A model generated the notes under the pieces. The model saw nothing but the letters and a program-made list of their open reading frames with translations, was not told where the DNA came from and did not search any database. DNA of 64,000 bases, from assembly GCF_004362715.1 (NCBI RefSeq), contig NZ_SNYC01000007.1, forward strand, positions 124,001-188,000, in the 5' to 3' direction. Below are positions 1-7,472 of the stretch, piece after piece (position 1 is the stretch's first letter; every line of letters begins with the position of its first letter). The translations under genes and the position numbers were made by a program. This stretch comes from Pedobacter metabolipauper (lineage in GTDB: Bacteria; Bacteroidota; Bacteroidia; Sphingobacteriales; Sphingobacteriaceae).

Positions 1-152
1 GGGATGTTGTTCTCTTCAAGCGCCTTTAAAATCCCGATATGCGCCAGTCCCTTGGCGCCACCTCCACTCAATACCACACCTACCTTTTGAGCAAATGAAG
101 AAACTGCACAAAAAAGGAGGATCACTGTAAGGAGTTTCTTTAAAGCTATCAC
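1..152 (-). CDS. Patatin-like phospholipase, N-terminal fragment (cut by window edge)
   Basis: Only the first 50 codons are in the window. The reading frame starts with GTG at 152; the only nearby ATG (upstream, other frame) runs straight into a stop. Residues 1-22 form a signal peptide ending in FAQ, followed at once by a first beta strand and the glycine-rich oxyanion-hole motif GGGAKG, then GLAHIGILKALEE. This opening is typical of bacterial patatin-like serine lipases, which hydrolyse acyl esters with a Ser-Asp dyad; the GxSxG serine would lie beyond the edge. The signal peptide suggests an exported or outer-membrane enzyme. The family call is firm, the substrate unknown. Confidence 0.8.
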   Translation of the reverse strand, partial: MIALKKLLTVILLFCAVSSFAQKVGVVLSGGGAKGLAHIGILKALEENNI

Positions 153-186
153 ATCCTAAAAATAGGACTTTCCATCTGTAAAGCTG

Positions 187-660
187 TCAGTTTAATTTAA
201 AAATGTTATAGGTAAGCAGCGTGGCAAAACTAACCCATAATATATATGGAATATACAGCAGGCCGGCTGTCTTGTCTATTTTATAGAAAACCCGCGCGTT
301 CACAATGATCGCAATTAATAACGCACAGATTTCGTAAAACGCAGCTCCGAGTAAATGAGAATAGAAGAATAAAAATGACCAAAACAGGTTTAAAACCAAC
401 TGAATGAAATAAATAGCCATGGTACGCGGCAGGTGTTCAATCTGTTTTCTTTTTTGCCAAACCAGGTAAGCAGAAATCGCCATTAAGATGTATAGTAATG
501 TCCACATTGGACCGAATACCCAGTTAGGCGGGTTAAAAGAAGGTTTGTTAATGTACGGATACCATGTTTTAACAGACTGGGCAGTTAAAAATGCGCCGCC
601 GGCACCTATCGATAAGGTGATTAACAGGTTTATAATTAAGGCTAATGGATTAAATTTCAT
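187..660 (-). CDS. TspO/MBR family membrane protein
   Basis: 157 residues, the usual size for TspO, with five predicted membrane helices (about 7-27, 47-68, 81-100, 104-124, 132-152). Family hallmarks are visible: PSFNPPNWVFGPMW at the start of helix 2, the tryptophan/asparagine-rich QLVLNLFWSFLFF in helix 3, and PYILWVSFATLLTYNIFKLN at the C-terminus. TspO proteins are tryptophan-rich sensory proteins that bind porphyrins and other tetrapyrroles and affect stress and oxygen-linked regulation. It is followed 34 nt later by the patatin gene on the same strand, so the two may be cotranscribed. Family assignment is secure; the ligand here is not known. Confidence 0.93.
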   Translation of the reverse strand: MKFNPLALIINLLITLSIGAGGAFLTAQSVKTWYPYINKPSFNPPNWVFGPMWTLLYILMAISAYLVWQKRKQIEHLPRTMAIYFIQLVLNLFWSFLFFYSHLLGAAFYEICALLIAIIVNARVFYKIDKTAGLLYIPYILWVSFATLLTYNIFKLN

Positions 661-876
661 TTGGGTGTATTTATCGTGCAGGCTAACACCGGCAATTTAT
701 AACAATTTTAACTAAGTTTGGTTTGTCAGCAGTATACATGTGATACTTTTTCATGTACAATATAACGAAAGTCAGATGGATGAATTGCTATCCGGCAGGA
801 GGATAAAATAAATGCCAACTATCAAAAAGGACAGTTTATTAATCAGATTATATAAATGAATATAAGAAAGGCCTTT

Positions 877-884
877 TAAATTTG
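877..884 (+). promoter_or_regulatory. Putative -7 box TAAATTTG before the SGNH hydrolase gene
   Basis: TAAATTTG matches the Bacteroidota -7 consensus TAnnTTTG and lies 37 nt before the ATG at 922. No good -33 TTTG is seen at 18-21 nt spacing, so this is a half-supported promoter. The rest of the 661-921 gap shows no gene. Confidence 0.4.
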
Positions 885-921
885 TGTTTGCTGATTTCCA
901 CGCTTTACTAACCAGATCAAG

Positions 922-1644
922 ATGCTGCCTGTACAATATCTTTACCGTTCAATTGCCATTACTATATCGGCATTGCTATTCGGCTCATACCTCTGCACTG
1001 CCCAGGTTAAGCAGGCAGATTATTTAAAACCCATAAAAGATAAGCTGGTAAAACAGTGGCCGGATAACCGCAGCATCAACCTGGTCTTTCATGGACATTC
1101 TGTCCCTTCCGGTTATACAAACACCCCGTTTGTGAATACGCTGGGCGCTTATCCGTATTTGTTGCTTAAAGAACTAAAAGCTATTTATCCGTATGCGGTG
1201 ATCAATGTGATCGTTACTGCAATTGGTGGTGAAAATTCAGTTTCAGGAGCCAAAAGGTTTAAAGATGATGTGCTGATTTATAAACCTGATGTACTTTTTA
1301 TAGACTACGCATTGAATGATATGGGTATTGGTATGGCTAAAGCAAGGGAGGCTACCGGGAAGATGGTGGAAGAGGCGCTGAAGCAAAATATAAAGGTAAT
1401 CCTGTTAACCCCCTCGCCAGATCAACGGATAAATATTTTGGAGCGTAACAACGCGCTGGAACAATTTTCGGATCAGATCAAGTCGGTTTCTGCAAAGTAT
1501 GCTGTTGGTGTGGCTGATAGTTTTGGTGCGTTCCGGGATAAAGCGGGAACACCCGATGGATTAAAACCTTATATGGGCTGGGTAAACCATCCCAATGAAA
1601 AGGGACATCAGTTAATTGCCGGTGAAATACTTAAATGGTTCTAA
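922..1644 (+). CDS. Secreted SGNH/GDSL-type hydrolase
   Basis: 240 residues with a signal peptide (1-28, ending TAQ). SGNH blocks are visible: HGHS at 57-60 in place of GDS with Ser60 as nucleophile, IGGENS around 101-106, LND at 131-133 supplying the oxyanion Asn, and NHPNEKGH at 222-229 supplying the catalytic His223. The Asp that normally sits three residues before this His is replaced by Trp (GWVNHPN), a variant that could weaken or relocate the triad. Family members are esterases, acetylesterases or lipases; the substrate cannot be read from sequence. It is 12 nt upstream of the isomerase-like gene at 1657, so the two are probably one operon, perhaps deacetylating a sugar before its catabolism. 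Confidence 0.8.
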   Translation: MLPVQYLYRSIAITISALLFGSYLCTAQVKQADYLKPIKDKLVKQWPDNRSINLVFHGHSVPSGYTNTPFVNTLGAYPYLLLKELKAIYPYAVINVIVTAIGGENSVSGAKRFKDDVLIYKPDVLFIDYALNDMGIGMAKAREATGKMVEEALKQNIKVILLTPSPDQRINILERNNALEQFSDQIKSVSAKYAVGVADSFGAFRDKAGTPDGLKPYMGWVNHPNEKGHQLIAGEILKWF

Positions 1645-1656
1645 TAAAATGATCAT

Positions 1657-3087
1657 ATGACTAAAAACTACTTAAAGATCGGTTTGTTTGGTATTGGCCT
1701 GGAAACCTACTGGCAGCAATTTGAAGGGCTCGAACAGCGATTGTCCGGATATGTTGACCATGTGGAACAGCGCCTGGCGGGTTTTGGCGCCGAGGTTGTT
1801 AACCTGGGGCTGATCGATACTACTGATAAGGCTTTTGAAGCGGGCCACGCGTTTCGACAGGCTGATGTAGACCTGATCTTTTTATATGTTACTACCTATG
1901 CCTTGTCTTCAACAGTACTTCCAGTAGTGAGAAGGGCCAAGGTGCCGGTTATCGTGTTGAATCTTGCTCCGGATGCGCACATTGACTATGAAAGCTTTAA
2001 TGCAATGGATAATCGTACCCAGATGACCGGAGAGTGGCTTGCCTGGTGTTCTGCTTGTCCGGTTCCTGAGATTGCCAATGTTTTTAAACGTTCAAATATT
2101 TCTTTTTACCAGGTTACCGGAACTTTATATGATGATCCAATTGCGTGGCAGACCATTGAAGACTGGATCTCTGCCGCCAGGGTAGCCCATGCGATGGAAC
2201 ACAATACACTCGGTATTATGGGCAATTATTATGGTGGCATGCTGGACATCTATTCCAATTTAACGCTGCAGTGTGCCACTTTTGGAGGCCATATCGAGGT
2301 GATAGAAGTAGATGAGCTTTCTGCACTTGGAGCAGGGGTTACCGAAGAGGAACTGATCAGTAAGCAGGCAGAATTTAGACGGGTATTTGATATTCAGGAA
2401 GATTGCTCTGATTACGAATTGATGTGTGCTGCAAAAACAGCTGTAGCCCTGGATCAGCTGGTGGATAAATACCAGTTGGGTTCTCTGGCCTATTACCATA
2501 AAGGAACTGGAAATCCACAAAATCAAGAAAGTATCCGCTCTATCATACTCGGAAATTCACTGCTTACCGCAAATGGCGTTCCTGTTGCCGGAGAATATGA
2601 AATCAAAAATGCACAGGCCATGAAGATCATGGATAGCTTTGGTGCCGGAGGTTCATTTACGGAATATTATGCCATGGACTTTAAGGATGATGTGGTTCTG
2701 ATGGGACACGATGGCCCGTGCCATATCGGCATTGCCGAAGGAAAGATCAAAGTTAAGCCCCTCAAAGAATTTCATGGAAAGGTAGGTTCTGGGCTATCTG
2801 TAGAGATGTCTGTAAAATATGGCGATGTTACCCTGCTTTCTGTTGTGGAAACTGCCGATGGAAAGATCGTTTTTCTTGTTGCAGAAGCAGAATCTGTACC
2901 TGGGCCTATTTTGGAGATCGGCAATACGAACAGCCGTTACCGCTTTAAAAATGGCGCAAGGAACTTCGTTGAATCCTGGAATGCCGAGGGACCTGCGCAT
3001 CACTGTGCGATAGGTACAGGCCATATCGCTTCAAAAATAAGTAAACTTGGTGAGCTGATTGGGGTTAAGACAATTGTGATCAGGTAA
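1657..3087 (+). CDS. L-arabinose/L-fucose isomerase family protein
   Basis: 476 residues, no signal peptide, so cytoplasmic. The N-terminal part (KIGLFGIGLETYW; LIFLYVTTYALSSTVLPVV; VPVIVLNLAP) and the C-terminal part (GHDGPCHIGIAEG; GPILEIGNTNSRYRF; AHHCAIGTGH) follow the AraA/FucI fold, an aldose-ketose isomerase using Mn2+ held by Glu and His. Candidate metal ligands are Glu in FTEYYAMD, His in MGHDGP and His in GPAHHC. It is similar to AraA only in outline, so the substrate (L-arabinose, L-fucose or another aldose) is open. The neighbour is the SGNH hydrolase 12 nt upstream. It converges with the cytochrome c gene, with only 8 nt between the stops. Confidence 0.75.
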   Translation: MTKNYLKIGLFGIGLETYWQQFEGLEQRLSGYVDHVEQRLAGFGAEVVNLGLIDTTDKAFEAGHAFRQADVDLIFLYVTTYALSSTVLPVVRRAKVPVIVLNLAPDAHIDYESFNAMDNRTQMTGEWLAWCSACPVPEIANVFKRSNISFYQVTGTLYDDPIAWQTIEDWISAARVAHAMEHNTLGIMGNYYGGMLDIYSNLTLQCATFGGHIEVIEVDELSALGAGVTEEELISKQAEFRRVFDIQEDCSDYELMCAAKTAVALDQLVDKYQLGSLAYYHKGTGNPQNQESIRSIILGNSLLTANGVPVAGEYEIKNAQAMKIMDSFGAGGSFTEYYAMDFKDDVVLMGHDGPCHIGIAEGKIKVKPLKEFHGKVGSGLSVEMSVKYGDVTLLSVVETADGKIVFLVAEAESVPGPILEIGNTNSRYRFKNGARNFVESWNAEGPAHHCAIGTGHIASKISKLGELIGVKTIVIR

Positions 3088-3095
3088 TCACCTGT

Positions 3096-4076
3096 TTAAC
3101 CTTTTTTAGCGGGCACAAAGCGGGTTACTTTATTCGGGATGGGTTTAATCGTTTTCAGGTAGGTATATATTGCCGCAAGGTCTGATTCTTTCATACCTGA
3201 ATACATGACCCATGGCATAATGGTTTGGAAATCGCCAGGCTTAACGGTGTGGATGCTGTTGCTGTCGGCATATACTTTAAACCTGCTTACAAACATCTCT
3301 TTGGTCCAGTTTCCGATTCCTGTAGTTTTGTCTGATGTAATATTGGTTGAGTACAGGCTGCCTGCGGGTGATGCGAATTCCCGTCCTCCCGCAAACTCCA
3401 TCCCTTTAATGTTATTGCCCTTATCCTGTTTGGTATGACAATCTACGCAAGCCGCTGCATTTAACAGGTAAGCTCCATATTTTAACGTATCAGATGCTGC
3501 CGGTTTTTTCTGCGGCATGGCTTTACCCGGAATGGTGTTCACAATAAAGTTAAGCGGAAAATCCAACCTGCGTTCTGGAATGGTTGAAGGAATAGGTTTT
3601 AATGTACGGAGGTATGCAATAATATCGTATACATCTTCAGGATCCATTTTTGAATAGGCAGGATAAGGCATAATGTTCATCATTGCTTTTCCGTCTTTAG
3701 TTACCCCGGTAGTGATGAGTCGGTAAAGCTCGCCATCTGTCCATCCCTTTAAATTAAATGGGGTAATATTTTTAGAATATACAGCACCGGGAAAACCTGC
3801 ATTTTCATCGAACACTTCACCACCTTTACCTAAGGTGCCTGGTTTTGGCGGTCCGGCGAACTTGCTCCAGTCGCGCGTGGAATGACAATCTACACATAAA
3901 GTAACATGATTGGCAATGTATTCGCCCCTGGCTATGCGTTCCGGAGTGATCTCAACCTTTAGATCAGGCGCTTTCTCTGCATTTGGTAATCCCCATTTTA
4001 CATAACCCATGGATATTCCAATCAACAGGATTAACAGTAAAACGATAATCAGCAATACTTTAAATATCTTTTTCAT
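3096..4076 (-). CDS. Membrane-anchored dihaem cytochrome c
   Basis: 326 residues. A single N-terminal membrane helix (about 4-25, IFKVLLIIVLLLILLIGISM) anchors two tandem cytochrome c domains in the periplasm. Haem-binding CVDCH motifs are at 61-65 and 210-214. Candidate axial methionines lie in NIMPYPAYS (domain 1) and TIMPWVMYS (domain 2). Each domain ends in the typical helix AAIYTYLKTIKPIP or DIIAYLRTLKPIP, so the protein looks like an internal duplication. Such proteins pass electrons to terminal oxidases or accept them from periplasmic dehydrogenases. No dehydrogenase or oxidase gene is adjacent, so the partner is unknown. Confidence 0.88.
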   Translation of the reverse strand: MKKIFKVLLIIVLLLILLIGISMGYVKWGLPNAEKAPDLKVEITPERIARGEYIANHVTLCVDCHSTRDWSKFAGPPKPGTLGKGGEVFDENAGFPGAVYSKNITPFNLKGWTDGELYRLITTGVTKDGKAMMNIMPYPAYSKMDPEDVYDIIAYLRTLKPIPSTIPERRLDFPLNFIVNTIPGKAMPQKKPAASDTLKYGAYLLNAAACVDCHTKQDKGNNIKGMEFAGGREFASPAGSLYSTNITSDKTTGIGNWTKEMFVSRFKVYADSNSIHTVKPGDFQTIMPWVMYSGMKESDLAAIYTYLKTIKPIPNKVTRFVPAKKG

Positions 4077-4273
4077 GGAGAGTTTATTTTAGTGACTTAA
4101 GGTTTGTTTGGTGACTGGTTAATGTCTGTTTAAATGCGTATATAGAACAATGTTACTCAAAAATAAATAAATATTTTACGTGAGGAAATATTTTTTACCA
4201 ATTTATACTGGTTATAATTAAAACCAAAATCCTGCAGCGATGTTTTCCATATACAAAATCTAACAGAGCAACT

Positions 4274-4606
4274 ATGGAAAACAGGAATGAGGATTCTGGA
4301 AAAGCGCATTTGGAAAATGCCGGCCAGGCAAAAGATATTGATCATACCAATAATGGGGTGCAATTTGAAAATTCTGATGTTGATCCCGGCTTTGACGGCC
4401 ATCAGCATGATGACGGTTTAACTGGTATTGAGGATGAGCGTGAACACGATATTGATGCAGGTACAAGCATTAAAGAGCTGCGCGGTGAAGGCACTGATGA
4501 TACCCTTTCTGAACAGAAAGGTACAGATGATGAGGCTGGTGAAAATGATGCCCTAAACTACAAGAACGACAGAGAGAATGGGGCCTATAACCCTAAGAAT
4601 ATCTAG
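4274..4606 (+). CDS. Small, highly acidic hydrophilic protein of unknown function
   Basis: 110 residues with about 30 Asp/Glu, no Cys or Trp, and no hydrophobic stretch, so it is probably disordered and soluble. It contains repeated GTDD and DD/DE clusters and a NPKN tail. No signal peptide is seen. It is separated from the divergent cytochrome c gene by 197 nt and from the rhamnosidase by 134 nt, so it is likely a monocistronic gene. Overlapping frames on the other strand are low-complexity shadows. Acidic proteins of this kind are common in Pedobacter-like genomes; I recognise no domain. Function unknown; reality of the gene is likely because frame, composition and an ATG start agree. Confidence 0.55.
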   Translation: MENRNEDSGKAHLENAGQAKDIDHTNNGVQFENSDVDPGFDGHQHDDGLTGIEDEREHDIDAGTSIKELRGEGTDDTLSEQKGTDDEAGENDALNYKNDRENGAYNPKNI

Positions 4607-4644
4607 GTTATTTGGAGGTATTGTTTCATTGATGTGGTGAAATG

Positions 4645-4660
4645 GCTGTTATGGAACAGC
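4645..4660. promoter_or_regulatory. Inverted repeat upstream of the first rhamnosidase gene
   Basis: GCTGTT-ATGG-AACAGC is a perfect 6-bp inverted repeat with a 4-nt spacer, about 80 nt before the ATG at 4741. A -7-like TACATTTA follows at 4715-4722. It could be an operator for the regulator encoded at 10251 or a small hairpin. It does not resemble the inverted repeat before rhaT, which lowers confidence. Confidence 0.25.
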
Positions 4661-4740
4661 ACAGTACATGACGCGCATTTTAAAATTTTTACGGATACTA
4701 GAAGAATTTTAGGATACATTTAGTCAACCAAACACCACAA

Positions 4741-7437
4741 ATGAACCAATACCTCCAAAAGTTAGTGAAGCAAATTCTGTTTGCTTCTTTATTTGTTTTG
4801 GGTTTTAGTGCCACAGCGCAAAAACTCAAACTGTCTGAACCAAAGGTTGAATATCAGGATAATCCACTTAGTATTGAGACACTTAAGCCAAGATTCAGCT
4901 GGAAGTTAATTTCAACATTAAGAAATACTACCCAATCTTTTTATGAGGTACGCGTAGGTACCAGTATCCGCATTGCATCTGGTAAGGACGTAACCTGGAA
5001 AGGAAGCATGAACTCTGATCAATCGGTTCATATTGTATATGAAGGACCGGAACTGCAATTTAAACAGAAATATTACTGGCAGGTTAGGGCAAAGGATAAC
5101 CACGGTAATACGTCTGCCTGGACTGAACTGAAGTTCTGGCAGATGGGCATGAAGCCTGCTGACTGGACTGCAAAATGGATCACGGTTCCTGGTCAGGATA
5201 CTTCGAGGATCAGTCCTATCTTTAGAAAAGAAATTACCTTAAAAAAAGAGGTCAGGTCTGCAATGGCCTATATCACGGCTAAAGGTCTTTACGATGCCGA
5301 GATCAATGGAAAACGGGTTAGCGATAGTTACTTTGCCCCGGGATGGACCAGTTATGCCAAACGTTTACAATACCAGGTTTATGATGTAACCGCTTCTTTA
5401 AAAAAGGGGAATAATGCGATCGGCGTTACCCTTGGCGACGGATGGTATAAAGGTTATATCGGCTTTGCCACACAAAGGAATTTTTATGGCACTGCACGTG
5501 CTTTGCTCCTGCAAATTGCAGTAACCTATACAGATGGTACTAGGGAACTTGTGGAGACCGACGAAAGTTGGAAATCTTCTAAAAGTCCAATATTGGTTTC
5601 TGACATCTACTCCGGAGAATACTATGACTCCAGACTGGAAAAAACGGGTTGGACCAGTCCCGGATATAAAGAAGACGGAACATGGGCTGGTGTTCAGATA
5701 TTGAGCAGTGGTACGGAAGAATTGGTGAGCATGAGCGGGCCTCCTGTAAAAAAACATGAGCAGTTTAAGCCATTAAAGATCTTTAAAACTCCTGAAGGAG
5801 AGACTGTGGTTGATTTTGGACAGAACTTAGTGGGTTGGGTACTGCTTAAAGCTAAAGGGCCTGCAGGTACTAAGATTACCGTAAGCCATGCCGAAGTCCT
5901 GGATAAAGCCGGTAATTTCTATACCGCAAATTTAAGATCTGCCAAACAACAAAATACTTACATTTTGAACGGTACGGACGGACAGGTTTTTGAACCCCAC
6001 TTTACCTTCCAGGGTTTTAGATATGCCCGCGTAGAAGGTTTTCCCGGTGATTTAAAAGCTGAAGACCTTACGGCTGTTGCGTTGTATTCGGATATGAAGA
6101 ACACCGGGAACTTTACCAGCTCTAACCAAATGGTAAACCAGCTGCAGCACAATATACAATGGGGTCAGAAAGGTAATTTTCTGGATGTTCCTACCGATTG
6201 TCCGCAGCGTGATGAACGTTTGGGCTGGACGGGTGATGCCCAGGCTTTTTACACTACTGCTGCGTATAATATGGATGTTGCCGGTTTTTTCACCAAATGG
6301 CTGAAGGATCTGAAAGCTGATCAGTTAAAGAGCGGAAGTGTTACCCATGTGGTGCCTAATGTTTTAGGACAGGGATGGGCTGGTGCTGCCGGCTGGGGTG
6401 ATGCCTCTACGATCATTCCATGGCAAATGTATGTGGCTTATGGAGATAAGCGCATTCTTGAAGACCAGTATGAAAGCATGAAGGGATGGGTGGGATTCAT
6501 CACCAGCAATACGCGGGAGAATCTATGGAATACAGGTGCGCATTTTGGCGACTGGTTATTTTATCGTCCGGAAGATGACAACGACGGACGTGCAGCAGTA
6601 ACTGATAAGTACCTGATTGCACAAACGTATTATGCGAATTCTGTACAGATCATGATCCATACTGCGGAAGTGCTTGGTAAAAAAGAAGACGCCCAGAAAT
6701 ATACGGAGATGCTGATAAAAATTAAGAAAGCATTTGTGAACGAATACCTGACGCCGAATGGCAGAATGGTTTCCGGAAGTCAGACCGCTTATGTGCTGGC
6801 TCTACAGTTTGATATGCTGCCGGAAGATCAAAGGCAGCAGGCGGCGCAAAGGCTCGCAAGAAATGTAAGAGATTATGGCAACCACTTAACTACAGGCTTT
6901 TTAGGAACACCTTATTTGTGCCATGTACTTAGCCGCTTCGGTTATAGTGATGTTGCTTACGACCTCCTGCTTCAGGAATCTTACCCATCCTGGTTATACC
7001 CTGTAAAAATGGGCGCTACTACGATTTGGGAGCGTTGGGATGGCATAAAGCCTGATGGTTCTTTTCAAACCATCAGCATGAACTCATTTAACCATTATTC
7101 ATATGGTGCCGTTGGTGATTGGATGTACCGCTCTATGGCCGGTATCAATTCTGATGCTTCCGGACCTGGTTATAAAAAGATCCGTATTGCTCCAAAACCT
7201 GGAAGATCAATTACCAATGTATCCGCTGATCTGGAAACAGCTTATGGTATGGTAAGGTCTTCCTGGAAGATTGAAGGCGGTCTTTTTAAACTGGATGTAA
7301 CCATTCCGCCGAATACAACGGCTACCGTTGTTCTGCCACAGCCAGCTTCCAGAAATGGTGCGAACAACAGTAACAATTTAGATAATATTAAGGAAATTGG
7401 CTCAGGAAGCTACCACTTTGAATATACCTATCAATAG
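4741..7437 (+). CDS. Secreted GH78 alpha-L-rhamnosidase (first copy)
   Basis: 898 residues with a signal peptide (to about 26, ending TAQ). It releases terminal alpha-L-rhamnose from rhamnosides or pectic side chains outside the cytoplasm. Layout follows GH78: an N-terminal Ig-like domain with PRFSWKL, beta-sandwich domains (about 140-450), an (alpha/alpha)6 catalytic barrel (about 460-800) and a C-terminal beta domain. The catalytic motif DCPQRDERLGWTGDAQ spans 486-501, with Glu492 as the expected general acid and Asp499; the second acidic residue is Glu764 in TTIWERWDG. It is followed 35 nt later by a second GH78 gene, so the two are cotranscribed. The copies differ clearly around the catalytic motif, suggesting different linkage or aglycone preference. 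Confidence 0.93.
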   Translation: MNQYLQKLVKQILFASLFVLGFSATAQKLKLSEPKVEYQDNPLSIETLKPRFSWKLISTLRNTTQSFYEVRVGTSIRIASGKDVTWKGSMNSDQSVHIVYEGPELQFKQKYYWQVRAKDNHGNTSAWTELKFWQMGMKPADWTAKWITVPGQDTSRISPIFRKEITLKKEVRSAMAYITAKGLYDAEINGKRVSDSYFAPGWTSYAKRLQYQVYDVTASLKKGNNAIGVTLGDGWYKGYIGFATQRNFYGTARALLLQIAVTYTDGTRELVETDESWKSSKSPILVSDIYSGEYYDSRLEKTGWTSPGYKEDGTWAGVQILSSGTEELVSMSGPPVKKHEQFKPLKIFKTPEGETVVDFGQNLVGWVLLKAKGPAGTKITVSHAEVLDKAGNFYTANLRSAKQQNTYILNGTDGQVFEPHFTFQGFRYARVEGFPGDLKAEDLTAVALYSDMKNTGNFTSSNQMVNQLQHNIQWGQKGNFLDVPTDCPQRDERLGWTGDAQAFYTTAAYNMDVAGFFTKWLKDLKADQLKSGSVTHVVPNVLGQGWAGAAGWGDASTIIPWQMYVAYGDKRILEDQYESMKGWVGFITSNTRENLWNTGAHFGDWLFYRPEDDNDGRAAVTDKYLIAQTYYANSVQIMIHTAEVLGKKEDAQKYTEMLIKIKKAFVNEYLTPNGRMVSGSQTAYVLALQFDMLPEDQRQQAAQRLARNVRDYGNHLTTGFLGTPYLCHVLSRFGYSDVAYDLLLQESYPSWLYPVKMGATTIWERWDGIKPDGSFQTISMNSFNHYSYGAVGDWMYRSMAGINSDASGPGYKKIRIAPKPGRSITNVSADLETAYGMVRSSWKIEGGLFKLDVTIPPNTTATVVLPQPASRNGANNSNNLDNIKEIGSGSYHFEYTYQ

Positions 7438-7472
7438 ATTAATTAGTATTGCAACACACACATTAAACAGAT

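Noticed and set aside
4157..4466. Minus-strand frames overlapping the acidic protein gene
   Set aside because: They are His- and Gln-rich mirror frames of an Asp/Glu-rich gene; the plus-strand frame has a better start and composition.
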